Positions 7,900 through 19,448 are shown, counted from the stretch's first letter. The stretch: 43,869 nt of DNA from Prochlorococcus sp. AG-409-L14 (GCA_003215545.1 QCKF01000010.1:1-43869); one strand, 5' to 3'. Translations and numbers: made by a program. Notes: generated by a model from the sequence alone, not told the origin.

Positions 7900-8817
7900 C
7901 TAAGGCTTCCTGTTATCTGCTGTTTCTCCAGACAAGAGCGTTTTCAAATAACCACGGAAGCCCAACTGTTGGGTCTGCGGTTCTTCGATGACCTTTTCTT
8001 CGGTTTGTGGATGAAGAGCTTGTGAATATTGCTCGGCATAAGCGCAGTTCTTACAGCTTTCATTGGGTGCTGGAATCTCACGTTGATTCATCAAGGCGAT
8101 CATCCTGTCCACCTCACTTCCTATCCAGCTGCTATCCCATTGGTAAGGGACTAAAGCCTCCTCAAAGTGCATGGCCTTATTGAAATCTTCCTTGCTTCGA
8201 TCGGCATTACAGACCAGGAAGTAAGCCGTTGGATGAACAGCAAAACCCATGCCTGACAGCAAGTAGGCATAGAAGTCCATCTGGGTCAGATAACCCTCGT
8301 GATAGGGGTCTTCTAGGTACTCAACAGGATCAACGCTTCTGTTCTTGGCTTGAGATTTGTAGTCAACAATGATCAGTTCTTTGGTGTGGGTGTCTTGCCA
8401 GATGTCATCGATGCCACCACCTAAAACAATATTGGTGTCCTTATGTCTGAGCTTCAATCCACCGTGTAGAGAGTTTCTCCAGGTATCCATTTCTTCGTGC
8501 TTAAACGGCACAACATGATCCAATCCATAAGCACTAAATAGACGATGGGGGACTTGAGCTTCCCTGCATTGATCAAACTCTTTCTTTAGGAGTAGGTCAG
8601 TCGTTTCATTGAGGGTCCACCCAGGAGTGCCAGGAGGATCTAGTCCTCTAACGCGATCGAGATAGAAACACCTTGGACAAGTCAGAAAGTCAGAGAACTT
8701 ACTTCTACTGATCTTGAAATCAGTTGCTTGGTTAGGCGTATAGATCGACGTAGACCTGGTGCGATGCCCAGGTGCCTTAACGGGTATTTTTTTGCTGTTC
8801 CGTTTGAGGTCAATCAT
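7900..8817 (-). CDS. RecB/Cas4-like PD-(D/E)XK nuclease
   Basis: 305 residues with a RecB-type nuclease core: GGIDDIW (Asp137), IIVDYKS (Asp152, Lys154) and a downstream QMDFYAYLL (Gln179, Tyr183). Four cysteines in a Cas4/AddB-like layout, CPRC (47-50) and CKNC (255-258), could hold an iron-sulfur cluster that ties N- and C-terminal parts together. The family cuts DNA ends. It is the last gene of a leftward operon, three bases after the BRCT protein gene. A remnant of its first 18 or so codons lies at 35692-35760. There is no CRISPR array nearby, so a Cas role is not supported. Confidence 0.82.
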   Translation of the reverse strand: MIDLKRNSKKIPVKAPGHRTRSTSIYTPNQATDFKISRSKFSDFLTCPRCFYLDRVRGLDPPGTPGWTLNETTDLLLKKEFDQCREAQVPHRLFSAYGLDHVVPFKHEEMDTWRNSLHGGLKLRHKDTNIVLGGGIDDIWQDTHTKELIIVDYKSQAKNRSVDPVEYLEDPYHEGYLTQMDFYAYLLSGMGFAVHPTAYFLVCNADRSKEDFNKAMHFEEALVPYQWDSSWIGSEVDRMIALMNQREIPAPNESCKNCAYAEQYSQALHPQTEEKVIEEPQTQQLGFRGYLKTLLSGETADNRKP

Positions 8818-8820
8818 TGG

Positions 8821-12099
<3,279 letters not shown>

Positions 12100-12492
12100 T
12101 CATGCTTCTTTCTTCTTAGAAGCCACCTCAGCTTCAAGGGTGAAAGTCACATTCTGATCAGGACTGAAGCGATCCACCAGTGTTTGAAGTTCTTCTTTCA
12201 TCTCGGCTTCAGAGGTGGGTTCGAGTGACTCTTGAACCAAGGCTTCTTTCCAAGCTCGATCAATGAGTTTCTCTAGGGCTGCAGCTTTGATTCGTGCCAC
12301 ACCGATCTGCTGAAGAATGACTTGTTTGGGGACTTTGCCTGGACGGAACCCTGGAAGTCGGATGGAGCCACCTAAACGCGATAAAGCCTCGTCATAACTG
12401 GACTTACAACGTGCAGCAGGAACTTCGATTTCCACTGAGATGCGGTTCTCAGGAAGCTCCGTGACTTTGACTTTGAGTTCAGTTTTGGTCAT
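12100..12492 (-). CDS. Stand-alone trigger factor ribosome-binding domain
   Basis: 130 residues that align with the N-terminal domain of trigger factor, including the ribosome-docking signature GFRPGKVP at residues 48-55. Full trigger factor is about 430-480 aa with PPIase and chaperone arms; these are absent, and the frame ends cleanly with a Lys-rich tail before the next gene, so it looks like a designed short form rather than a recent truncation. The start overlaps the previous gene by 4 bases (ATGA). Likely acts at ribosomal protein L23 near the exit tunnel; why a mobile element carries it is unknown. Confidence 0.85.
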   Translation of the reverse strand: MTKTELKVKVTELPENRISVEIEVPAARCKSSYDEALSRLGGSIRLPGFRPGKVPKQVILQQIGVARIKAAALEKLIDRAWKEALVQESLEPTSEAEMKEELQTLVDRFSPDQNVTFTLEAEVASKKKEA

Positions 12493-12773
12493 GAATTAAG
12501 CCACGTAAAAAACATGCAATCGTCATAGGTAATTCCAAAATGATCACAGGTAGCCTCGTCTCTCTCTTCATCTTCGAGATCATATATTTCATCAGGAATA
12601 TCTTTCCCATCAATAAAGATTGTTAGGGCAGGTCCCGCATCTTTCGAATATGACGGGTCGTCGTCGTCGTCTTGAATCTCCCATGACAACTCAGTTTTTT
12701 CCAGTTCTTTCTTCAAGCTTTTGTGGTCGCTGAAAGTTTCAATTGAAAGACCAGATTTTTTGATGCTTGTCAT
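12489..12773 (-). CDS. Small acidic protein of the 'DxP...CxHxG' family
   Basis: 94 residues, very acidic in the middle (Asp run at 37-40). Its second half, IFIDGKDIPDEIYD, then ATCDHFGITYDD, shares a pattern with the products at 15849-16091, 16150-16515 and 20948-21166: a beta strand, Asp/Asn, Val/Ile-Pro, an acidic stretch, then Cys-x-His-aromatic-Gly. Four members in one element suggest a real domain. Coupled by a 4-base overlap to the trigger factor domain gene. The function is unknown. Confidence 0.65.
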   Translation of the reverse strand: MTSIKKSGLSIETFSDHKSLKKELEKTELSWEIQDDDDDPSYSKDAGPALTIFIDGKDIPDEIYDLEDEERDEATCDHFGITYDDCMFFTWLNS

Positions 12774-12776
12774 TAT

Positions 12777-13184
12777 TTACCCTTCACCCCAGCTGCCTGT
12801 TAGTAGACAGCCTTCTGCATGAAATGCTTCAGGAGGCATACCATTTGCTTTCATATTGTCATCGTCTGTTTCCTCTCTAATTACAATGCCTCGATTATCA
12901 ACTACTTCTGCATCTTGGATTGCAATTGTATAACGCTTCCATCTATATCCAGCATCATAATCTTCTTGATAATTTTCCATAATTTTACCTTCTTCATCTC
13001 TGTAATCGTCCCAATCAATTTCCTCCTCACCACAACCATATTTGTCTTCATGCTCCTGTGTAAACCAAAGTTCACCGCCATGAATTGTATCTAACTTTAC
13101 CCATTCATTCTTTCCTTTTTCTAATTGAATATAGCCTTCTTCTTCTGGGTTGAAATCTGGCGAATCTTCTAATTCCTCAGTCAT
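12777..13184 (-). CDS. Acidic hypothetical protein with an IHGG motif
   Basis: 135 residues, rich in Asp, Glu and Tyr. The segment IHGGELWFTQE (about residues 34-44) resembles the HGG-plus-aromatic segments of the BRCT protein tail and of 13597-14187, hinting at a shared fold or partner. It overlaps the preceding nuclease gene by 4 bases and the next gene follows 3 bases later, so it is an operon member. No enzyme motif is seen. Confidence 0.65.
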   Translation of the reverse strand: MTEELEDSPDFNPEEEGYIQLEKGKNEWVKLDTIHGGELWFTQEHEDKYGCGEEEIDWDDYRDEEGKIMENYQEDYDAGYRWKRYTIAIQDAEVVDNRGIVIREETDDDNMKANGMPPEAFHAEGCLLTGSWGEG

Positions 13185-13567
13185 TTAATTGACCATTTAC
13201 ATTGATGCGCATACTTTTTGTAGACACTCGCGAAGCTTTTATCAACCAATCGTTCTTGAATATTCACTCCATCCTTAGAGAGTTCAGCCACTGTTCTGCC
13301 ATATCTATCCTTCGTAATCCGTCTGATTGAGACCTCTTCTCCAGCAACTAAGCCATTGAGGTAGTCCCTGGCGGCTTTAGCTGGTATGGGATCAGCTCTT
13401 TTTCCTCGTAGCTCTGGGGTATCAATACAAGCCAGTCTGATCTTCTCTCCTTCAGTACTGGTACAGGTATCACCGTCGTAGCATCGATCAATGGTGATGG
13501 TGGTTTGAGCTAAGGCTGGTGGTACCAGAACTAAGACGAGAACCAGGAGTAGATCATGGGGTTTCAT
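13181..13567 (-). CDS. Secreted thermonuclease (SNase-like)
   Basis: 128 residues with a signal peptide to about residue 20 (LLLVLVLVLVPPALA). The staphylococcal nuclease motifs are complete: YDGDT near 30-34, RLACIDTPE (Arg44, Asp49, Glu52) and YGR (Arg91), equivalent to the Arg35/Glu43/Arg87 triad. These enzymes degrade DNA and RNA outside the cytoplasm with calcium. It is coupled to the downstream acidic gene by a 4-base overlap. A secreted nuclease inside a mobile-element operon is notable: it could digest foreign DNA or supply nutrients. Confidence 0.88.
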   Translation of the reverse strand: MKPHDLLLVLVLVLVPPALAQTTITIDRCYDGDTCTSTEGEKIRLACIDTPELRGKRADPIPAKAARDYLNGLVAGEEVSIRRITKDRYGRTVAELSKDGVNIQERLVDKSFASVYKKYAHQCKWSIK

Positions 13568-13596
13568 CTCAATTTGGAAGAGGTTTGGGACTTCAA

Positions 13597-14187
13597 TTAG
13601 CCATCACCCCATCTTGAGATTCCTCCTACATCAAAAATATCTTCATACCTCACTCCTTGAGCTTCAACCTCAAATTTTTCATCTATAAGTCCTGTTATTC
13701 CATATTCCGCTGCGATAAGTGAACTGATTTCTTTTCTCATCATTGGTTCTGGCAAGTTCTCCAAAAATTCCTTGATGTTTTCATCATCATTATCAAAACT
13801 ACTGTCTTCCTTTAAGGACTCTTTGTTGATGGGGCCCCAATCTTTGATGTCATAGAAATCAGGATCAGATTTGATTATTCGTTCAGGAACATAGACAAAA
13901 CCACCATGAATCTCGTCTGTGTAAACCAAATGATCATGATTATTTTCTGTGAAAACAAAGTAAGAAAGTGGAATGTCTGGGAAAAAAGAATTCGATGGTT
14001 CTTCTTTTTTTTCTTCTATGGCTTTGGCTAAAGCCTCTTTATAAAACTCCGTAGATAAGAACCCACAAAGCTTGGCGAGTTCATCCTCTGACCTATCTGA
14101 AAGTTGAGAAGCAATATCAGGCAGAACTCCTTCTATGCCCTCTGCCCATTCATGAAGTTTCTCTTCCTGCTCAGATGAATCAGTCAT
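13597..14187 (-). CDS. Protein with the same C-terminal domain as the BRCT protein
   Basis: 196 residues. The segment HGGFVYVPERIIKSDPDFYD and the terminal GVRYEDIFDVGGISRW match the tail of the 1091-aa BRCT protein ([11 protein letters not shown] and [16 protein letters not shown]), and both end in a Gly-Asp/Asp-Gly dipeptide. The N-terminal half is helical and acidic. The gene leads the tightly packed part of the leftward operon. I do not recognise the family; the shared tail suggests a shared binding partner. Confidence 0.65.
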   Translation of the reverse strand: MTDSSEQEEKLHEWAEGIEGVLPDIASQLSDRSEDELAKLCGFLSTEFYKEALAKAIEEKKEEPSNSFFPDIPLSYFVFTENNHDHLVYTDEIHGGFVYVPERIIKSDPDFYDIKDWGPINKESLKEDSSFDNDDENIKEFLENLPEPMMRKEISSLIAAEYGITGLIDEKFEVEAQGVRYEDIFDVGGISRWGDG

Positions 14188-14232
14188 TGACCTTTTTCTT
14201 CCATTCTCTTTCTAGCTGTGATACGCATCCTT

Positions 14233-14364
14233 TCAATAATGCGGAGGTTTTGACTCCTCAACAGGGAAGTAAGCACGATCTTCTTCGTCTGGATCTTGCT
14301 CCCTGAGGCTTTCTTCTACCTCGTCATACGAGTCGTCATCAAAGTTCCGTTCAGACTTGGTCAT
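14233..14364 (-). CDS. Small acidic protein C of a duplicated three-gene set
   Basis: 43 residues beginning MTKSERNFDDDSYDEVEE and ending EESKPPHY. A copy at 38120-38251 differs mostly by conservative changes, which supports coding. Its ATG overlaps the stop of gene B (ATGA). It is highly charged and soluble; the function is unknown. Confidence 0.65.
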   Translation of the reverse strand: MTKSERNFDDDSYDEVEESLREQDPDEEDRAYFPVEESKPPHY

Positions 14365-14462
14365 GACTTGGCTTCTTTTCTGCCTTTCCAAATCAGGAGC
14401 AGTGGCAAGCCAACGAGCATCAAGCTGCCATCAATTAATAGGTAGGTGTTTAGCATGCTCAT
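14361..14462 (-). CDS. Very small membrane protein B of a duplicated three-gene set
   Basis: 33 residues starting MSMLNTYLLIDGSLMLVG, with one hydrophobic helix (to LPLLLIW) and a basic tail KGRKEAKS. It overlaps gene A upstream and gene C downstream by 4 bases each, so all three are probably translated together. The counterpart at 38.3 kb has a one-base deletion and is broken. Confidence 0.55.
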   Translation of the reverse strand: MSMLNTYLLIDGSLMLVGLPLLLIWKGRKEAKS

Positions 14463-14605
14463 TCCTCAACCCTCACATCGACTCTCTCTATCCGCTGCTC
14501 ATCTTTAAGCAGCATCTGTTTGACCGCATAGGCAGCAACACCAAAGGTCACCAAGACACCAATGGTCTGAATGAAATCGATGTAGGTGGCAGTGAGGTGG
14601 TTCAT
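14459..14605 (-). CDS. Small membrane protein A of a duplicated three-gene set
   Basis: 48 residues starting MNHLTATYIDFIQTIGVL. A hydrophobic helix (IGVLVTFGVAAYAV) is followed by a charged coiled segment (LLKDEQRIERVDVRVEE). GGAAAC sits just before the ATG. A homologous gene lies at 38345-38491. A single-span membrane protein with a cytoplasmic or lumenal helical tail is likely; the function is unknown. Confidence 0.6.
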   Translation of the reverse strand: MNHLTATYIDFIQTIGVLVTFGVAAYAVKQMLLKDEQRIERVDVRVEE

Positions 14606-14627
14606 GTTTCCTTTCTAGCTGATCTAG

Positions 14628-15170
14628 CTACCCCCTCTTACCTTTTAGGTCATCCCATATTTCGTCTTCCGTTGCGTCCCTAGTAAGAGGTGGGTCTGAA
14701 GAAAATAACGTTTTGCGGAAGGCTTTCTGCTCTTCGGTCATGGTGAAATCATAGAAATCCATGATTTTGGGAGATACCCCCCAAAAAGCAAGCGTGAACT
14801 CCTCTCCGGAATAGGGACTTTCTTCCATAACTTTTTCAGCCTTTTCATCTAATGGCTCTACTTCGAAAAGGGAAAGCATGTACTTCCCTATCTCGCTTCC
14901 AGCAGGGAAATCTTCATCAATAAGGTATACACCCAGCTCATCAGCTAAATCCTGGGTGAAAAATTTTTCAAATACTTCTTTCTCGAGATACATCGCACTC
15001 ATCGAATGATTATCATCAACCCTAAATTTCCCTCCTTTGTATTCCATAACTCGATTTTCTTCTTCTATATCTGAATCCCAGTCCTCAAAAGCAGCCTCTT
15101 CTTCTATAAAAGATTCCTTTGAGAGATCAAGCTCTTCAAGACGCTTGCGCCAGTCACCTTCAAGTCCCAT
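14628..15170 (-). CDS. Acidic hypothetical protein, 180 aa
   Basis: Starts MGLEGDWRKRLEELDLSKE and is Glu/Asp-rich throughout. It includes a 'MEYKGGKFRV' segment weakly like the HGG segments of its neighbours and an aromatic block 'LAFWGVSPKIMDFYDF'. No enzyme motif or membrane span is visible. It follows the HTH gene at 15209-15613 on the same strand, 38 bases apart. Confidence 0.6.
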   Translation of the reverse strand: MGLEGDWRKRLEELDLSKESFIEEEAAFEDWDSDIEEENRVMEYKGGKFRVDDNHSMSAMYLEKEVFEKFFTQDLADELGVYLIDEDFPAGSEIGKYMLSLFEVEPLDEKAEKVMEESPYSGEEFTLAFWGVSPKIMDFYDFTMTEEQKAFRKTLFSSDPPLTRDATEDEIWDDLKGKRG

Positions 15171-15208
15171 AGATCCTTCCTTCTTTATCTTTATTGCCTT
15201 CCTTCGTT

Positions 15209-15613
15209 TTAGCTGGAAATATCGATAACTGTTGGGCCTCTCTCTAGGGAAGCAAGTTGCTCTTGAAACACCTCCATCTTTTCTCTTAGGTCCTCATCAG
15301 TGCAGTGTTCCTTGTAGATCTTGAATAACTCAGCGCAAGCACTCACCTTGGCGTAGTCACGAGTTTTCTCTGATAAAGCGACTTTCAATAATGAATCGGC
15401 TACAGCAGGTAGAGCATTAGCGATTTTGCTCATCGCTGTTTGCCTTTGTTCTTTCCGAATGTCTTTGAGGTATTCCTTGCACTCTGGGTAATCCCGATAC
15501 TTCCGAAGGGTCCGGATATGACACCCTGCAGCATCTGCAGATTCTTGCCATGTAGCACCAGAAGCCCGAAGCATCAAAGCAGAAAAAATCTTTGGTGGAA
15601 CCTCAGTTTCCAA
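15209..15613 (-). CDS. HTH protein resembling phage terminase small subunits
   Basis: 134 residues. An N-terminal helix-turn-helix at about 14-42 (GATWQESADAAGCHIRTLRK) is followed by 'YPECKEYLKDIRKEQRQ' and a long helical bundle with 'LPAVADSLLKVAL...DYAKVSACAELFKIYKEH'. This layout, an HTH then repeated helices that end in a charged tail, is that of many phage small terminase proteins, which recognise packaging sites. In phage satellites such a protein redirects packaging. It could also be a plain regulator: a 14 bp palindrome lies upstream in the divergent spacer. Confidence 0.6.
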   Translation of the reverse strand: METEVPPKIFSALMLRASGATWQESADAAGCHIRTLRKYRDYPECKEYLKDIRKEQRQTAMSKIANALPAVADSLLKVALSEKTRDYAKVSACAELFKIYKEHCTDEDLREKMEVFQEQLASLERGPTVIDISS

Positions 15614-15848
15614 TTACAAGGATGTGTAGTAATTAAATAATAGCTTCTCTCTTTAATCGTGTCTCGTTCAATACACTATTGATTGCAGGATTAGATCGTC
15701 AACGATTCAAATAAGGTCCCAGGAAGGTGAAATTGAATTCATAAACCTGCAACACTCCCCCCTATAAACAAACGTTTGTTCTATAACTGATGACAAGTCC
15801 CTATTAATTGCAGCCACTCCTACACTAAACATTATTGGTCTGATAACT
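15614..15848. promoter_or_regulatory. Divergent control region between two element operons
   Basis: A 235-base spacer between the leftward HTH gene and the rightward gene at 15849. It holds the perfect palindrome AACAAACGTTTGTT at 15767-15780, a likely operator. This is the only divergent gene pair inside the element, so it may be its main switch. Confidence 0.5.
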
Positions 15849-16091
15849 ATGTATCCATCTGCACTTATTATTCACTGCAAAGAATCTTACTTCCAAGAAC
15901 TAATGAATCTCGGATTAGATCCTAATTATGATGACGGTGAATACAATGTAGTTGTTGATGACGTCCCAAATGAAATTTTTAGTGTTGATTATTCAGAAGA
16001 TGAATTTATAGAACCCCACCCCCGAGACGTAGCTATTTGTGAACATTATGGGATTGATATCAACCAAGTTAATTGTATAGAAGAAGTTTGA
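15849..16091 (+). CDS. Small acidic protein of the 'DxP...CxHxG' family
   Basis: 80 residues, MYPSALIIHCKESYF at the start, then NVVVDDVPNEIF and a final VAICEHYGIDINQV. It shares the Val-Pro and Cys-x-His-aromatic-Gly pattern with 12489-12773, 16150-16515 and 20948-21166. It is the only rightward gene in this element apart from the tRNA, and it faces 16150-16515, another member, tail to tail. The function is unknown; antitoxin or regulator are possibilities without direct support. Confidence 0.65.
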   Translation: MYPSALIIHCKESYFQELMNLGLDPNYDDGEYNVVVDDVPNEIFSVDYSEDEFIEPHPRDVAICEHYGIDINQVNCIEEV

Positions 16092-16149
16092 ATAATGCAG
16101 TTGCTTATTAAGGGCCGCAAAGCCTAAATCCGTTGAATAGGGTCGCCGC

Positions 16150-16515
16150 CTAATAGAAATCGGGTGCGTATTCATCATCGGAGTCATCTTCCTCATCGTC
16201 GTCCATACCATCAACTTTGATCTTCACAATCAGAGAGCGCCACAATTCCTCGTTAAGTCCGAAATGCTTGCAGAAATTCTCTAGCCGCATGCAATCTTCG
16301 TCAGTTACAGCCTCGTAGGGCACGTCATTAACGAGCACCGTAACTAACCCCGTTTTCTCTAAGTCCTTTTTACTGACATAAAACTCCTGATCAGCATCAT
16401 TGAAAATCTCCTCTTCGAGGATCTCAGGCTTGCAAGTAAGCCAAACGTCGTATTTCATTTCCTTATTTAAGTGCCGTAAACCTTCTTTGGCTTTATTAGC
16501 ACCAGGAAATCCCAT
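16150..16515 (-). CDS. Member of the 'DxP...CxHxG' family, 121 aa
   Basis: The middle reads VTVLVNDVPYEAVTD, then LENFCKHFGLNEELW, matching the shared pattern of the four element proteins. The end is Asp-rich. The start region overlaps 16467-16643 in another frame by 49 bases, so either the true start is later or the two frames were once one gene. The function is unknown. Confidence 0.6.
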   Translation of the reverse strand: MGFPGANKAKEGLRHLNKEMKYDVWLTCKPEILEEEIFNDADQEFYVSKKDLEKTGLVTVLVNDVPYEAVTDEDCMRLENFCKHFGLNEELWRSLIVKIKVDGMDDDEEDDSDDEYAPDFY

Positions 16516-16643
16516 GGCCCCAAGCCTTCGGGTTCTGGTTTCTCTGAACTCTGTGTAATCACCCTCAATGTTGGGGGTGAAATCTGTGGGGCAATCTTGT
16601 CCAGCTTGTTTTGAAGGCGTTTGAACTCGTTAGTAAGGCTCAT
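16467..16643 (-). CDS. Possible 58-aa protein upstream of 16150-16515
   Basis: Begins MSLTNEFKRLQNKLDKIAP, a clear amphipathic helix, and continues to PEPEGLGPWDFLVLIKPKK. It runs into the 16150-16515 gene in a different frame. A single-base shift would join its first 45 or so residues to that protein, so this may be the 5' half of a frameshifted gene or a programmed overlap. Confidence 0.4.
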   Translation of the reverse strand: MSLTNEFKRLQNKLDKIAPQISPPTLRVITQSSEKPEPEGLGPWDFLVLIKPKKVYGT

Positions 16644-16699
16644 TACATCAACTGTTTCCTACAGAAAAACCGTACTTTTCAAACACTCAAAAGTCCATG

Positions 16700-16937
16700 T
16701 AGGACATTGAAGGTCCCATGCGAGAAGTATTGCACTGCAAAGGATCAGAAGAAACATAGGACACTAGGACAGGGGTCGTTATAAATGCGAAAAGCGGAAC
16801 GGTAGGGCCTCTCTCTCTAAGTACATGGAATAAAGAGAGAAAAAGGATCTATTAGTCCTAGTAGTGCTCTAAGAGGAGGTGGCCCAACAGTTTTCAGGTA
16901 GGACAAAGGGAGTCCTACATCAGTCCTACATGTCCTA
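16700..16937. repeat. Cluster of eight GTCCTA/TAGGAC repeats, candidate replication origin
   Basis: TAGGAC occurs at 16700, 16757, 16765 and 16899, and GTCCTA at 16855, 16912, 16923 and 16932. Chance would give well under one in 238 bases over both strands. The last three are spaced 9-11 bases apart. The cluster directly follows the primase-helicase gene in a stretch with no other gene, as iterons of a replication origin would. Confidence 0.6.
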
Positions 16938-19343
16938 TACATCAGCGAACCAAGGGTGGAGAGCCTTATAGAACAGCCCACCATGTTTACCTGTAGTTCG
17001 TTTACCTAAACCAGCCTCAACAAGTTGAGCAAAGACTTCTTCTTTTAGTTCAGGTGTTAATTCTGTTTTCTCCTTACCGCTCAAGCTTTGAGAGATTTCA
17101 GTCCAAGCCATACCTTGTTCATTTTTAGCTTTAGCTGCAAGTTCATGTAATCGTTTCATCCATTTTGTTTTTGTGGAACGAGAGCCATCAGTTTGAAAAT
17201 TCATGGCCCAACTATCTAGATAGTCGACGAGTTCGATAGCAGCTTCTATGCGATCCAGACCAATGAATTCTTCAGGTGGAACAGCATGGAGTGTATGTAG
17301 TACATGGAGTAACCCTGCAACTCTGCCCACCTTTCCGGCTGACTTATTGAGTATTGCAGCGTGAAAAGGGCTAGCTTTTACCGCTTGCATTTGCTTTTGA
17401 TATTCGTACTCCGAGAATCGCTTTAAAGCCTGATCATCTAATTGATATTCCCAAGCGAAAGAGCTTCTAATTTGCTTAGCAATGACTTGAAGAGTTCTCT
17501 TAGCTCCTTCGAATTGTTCTTTTTCTATTGGGCTGATTTTCGTAGGCAACTTAGTGGGATTAGGAGGCAGATGAGAGAACAGGAATCGAGCCCATTTACC
17601 ATTGTGATCTTTACCTTTCTGAAGCTCTGCAAGGACTTCGGGCTGAATACCTCCATAGATGGAGAAGTGGGTTCTATCGCAGAATCGCTCGTGTTTTTTA
17701 TTGGCACGAACAACCTCAAAGCCACCGCCGTCATAAAGCTCTAGGAGTTGTTCTTCTGCTGAACCTCGCCCCTGGGTGTACTGATTCATTGATTTAAAAA
17801 CGCCTGCTAATTCATCAGCACAAAGCAAGAGGCCCAACCGTTTTTCTTCTTGAGTGATCAGTGCACTTTGTAGACCTTCTTCTGTCGAGTTCTTGATAGT
17901 TAGAAGAGGCCTAGGAGGTTTTGGCCCTCGATCTTCTTCGGGCTGCTTATTCCAAACCGCTAGGTCTTCCCCCCATTTCAGTTTCATTTCTGCGAAGACT
18001 TCAGAGAGGGGGAAATCAATTAGAAGCTTTTGAAGAGGTGTTTTCTTTGTACCTGTTTTGCCGCAAGTACAAACGTAGAGATTCAGTGGAGGCTTAAAAC
18101 CAGTAAGAGGTTGGAGATTGACTGAAGACCCCAACTTCAGCAGTGCTGAACATCCCGCCATGTATGTAGTGGCAATCAACGTATCTGGATAGGGCAAGTA
18201 TTTAGTAATTGTTCTAAGAGCTTCGACAATGGACCCAGGAAATAGCTTGTCGAGTGTGATCTTGTGTTCTTTTTTTTGTGGGGCCTCTACTTTTAATTGC
18301 CACCCTCTTTGGCGAGCATTTTCAATAAGAGTTCCGATGGTATTAGTCGGATCAGTGAGTGTTGGAAGCTGCTCAATTGGATCCCAGTTAGCAGAAAACC
18401 ATTGAGCCTCTTCGCAAATCTGGCCAGCCTCAGATTCACCAAAGTAATTCTTCAACCCATAAAGCACACTTATACAAATAGACCTTTCTCCCTCCCCAGT
18501 TTTTTCTCGTTTTGGGATGTACCCCAGCATCTCTACTGCTAATTGATGCTGTTCATCTCTAGAGCGTCTATCAAACCAAGACCTATCTGCAATAGGGCCT
18601 TTCTTGATGAAGCCCTTGGTTGTTCGGACATGGTCAGCTAGTGGAAGACAAACTTGTTCAATTGCCTTGAGCTGGTATCTCACGCCGCTGTAGCTCCGCA
18701 AAGCGCAGATGTTTTTTGTCTTCCCATGGAACCCTCCAGGAATTCGCATGACACGATTTGGATTGCTGAGTCCTTGATCAACTCCAAGATTGGGACATAC
18801 AACTTCAATAGTCTTTGCAATCCTTTTTTGCATCTCTCTGAACTTGTCTGGACTAATGCATTCAGACAAAAGCCAATAGAAATGAACTGACTTTCCACCC
18901 GTCCAAATAGTCATGCTTGGAGGTGGAAGCTCTGCCCTGTGAAGAGCTGAGTATTGAGTATCTGGATCTAATAGACCGCTATCTCCCTCAGTAAAGAGGG
19001 CATTGGCTCCTGAGATGTGAGGGTTACTTGCACCCCATGCTTTTTGGAGTCCTTGCTTGTTTAGGTGCTCTTTTTTAGTTCCCCAGTTTTCGGGTTTAGG
19101 TAGAGCTGGATTAACAACAAGACCAAGGCTGTTACTTGGATATTTCCGCAAAGCCCTCTCGATTTCTGCCTGAGGAATACTGTTTGCTTTACATGGGAAA
19201 TGGATGTTTGGACCAGGTTCAGGAGGGAAGACACTTAGAACAATTTCGTCCTGATCTCGTTGAATTCTTTTGAGAAAATCGGTTGTCTTTGACCAGTCAA
19301 CAAGTCTGTCTTGACGAGCCTTTTTAGGTGGTAGCCCTGTCAT
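16935..19343 (-). CDS. Primase-helicase fusion (AEP-type primase plus DUF3987-like ATPase)
   Basis: 802 residues. The N-terminal half resembles archaeo-eukaryotic-type mobile-element primases: an acidic FTEGDSG (117-123), GGKSVHFYW (149-157, His154) and VDQGLSNPNRVMRIPG-like motif with Asp189 and Arg197. The C-terminal half is a helicase-like ATPase with Walker A GKTGTKKT (428-435) and Walker B LLLCADE (505-511), then 'FSIYGGIQPEVL' as in DUF3987 proteins. Such proteins start and unwind replication of plasmids and satellites. It lies next to the GTCCTA cluster and follows the excisionase-like gene. Finding it shows the element can probably replicate outside the chromosome. Confidence 0.85.
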   Translation of the reverse strand: MTGLPPKKARQDRLVDWSKTTDFLKRIQRDQDEIVLSVFPPEPGPNIHFPCKANSIPQAEIERALRKYPSNSLGLVVNPALPKPENWGTKKEHLNKQGLQKAWGASNPHISGANALFTEGDSGLLDPDTQYSALHRAELPPPSMTIWTGGKSVHFYWLLSECISPDKFREMQKRIAKTIEVVCPNLGVDQGLSNPNRVMRIPGGFHGKTKNICALRSYSGVRYQLKAIEQVCLPLADHVRTTKGFIKKGPIADRSWFDRRSRDEQHQLAVEMLGYIPKREKTGEGERSICISVLYGLKNYFGESEAGQICEEAQWFSANWDPIEQLPTLTDPTNTIGTLIENARQRGWQLKVEAPQKKEHKITLDKLFPGSIVEALRTITKYLPYPDTLIATTYMAGCSALLKLGSSVNLQPLTGFKPPLNLYVCTCGKTGTKKTPLQKLLIDFPLSEVFAEMKLKWGEDLAVWNKQPEEDRGPKPPRPLLTIKNSTEEGLQSALITQEEKRLGLLLCADELAGVFKSMNQYTQGRGSAEEQLLELYDGGGFEVVRANKKHERFCDRTHFSIYGGIQPEVLAELQKGKDHNGKWARFLFSHLPPNPTKLPTKISPIEKEQFEGAKRTLQVIAKQIRSSFAWEYQLDDQALKRFSEYEYQKQMQAVKASPFHAAILNKSAGKVGRVAGLLHVLHTLHAVPPEEFIGLDRIEAAIELVDYLDSWAMNFQTDGSRSTKTKWMKRLHELAAKAKNEQGMAWTEISQSLSGKEKTELTPELKEEVFAQLVEAGLGKRTTGKHGGLFYKALHPWFADV

Positions 19344-19448
19344 AATGGATATGTGAATAAATGGATTAAGTCGGTTGCCCGCCGGCTTTTTTCATGGCTG
19401 TTTAGGTGCCCTGCTAGTTCAAAGGCATTGAGGGAAAGTCTTCTTCCA

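Noticed and set aside
7900-8817. Cas4 and therefore a CRISPR system
   Set aside because: No regularly spaced repeats and no other cas gene; the RecB-like family is broad.
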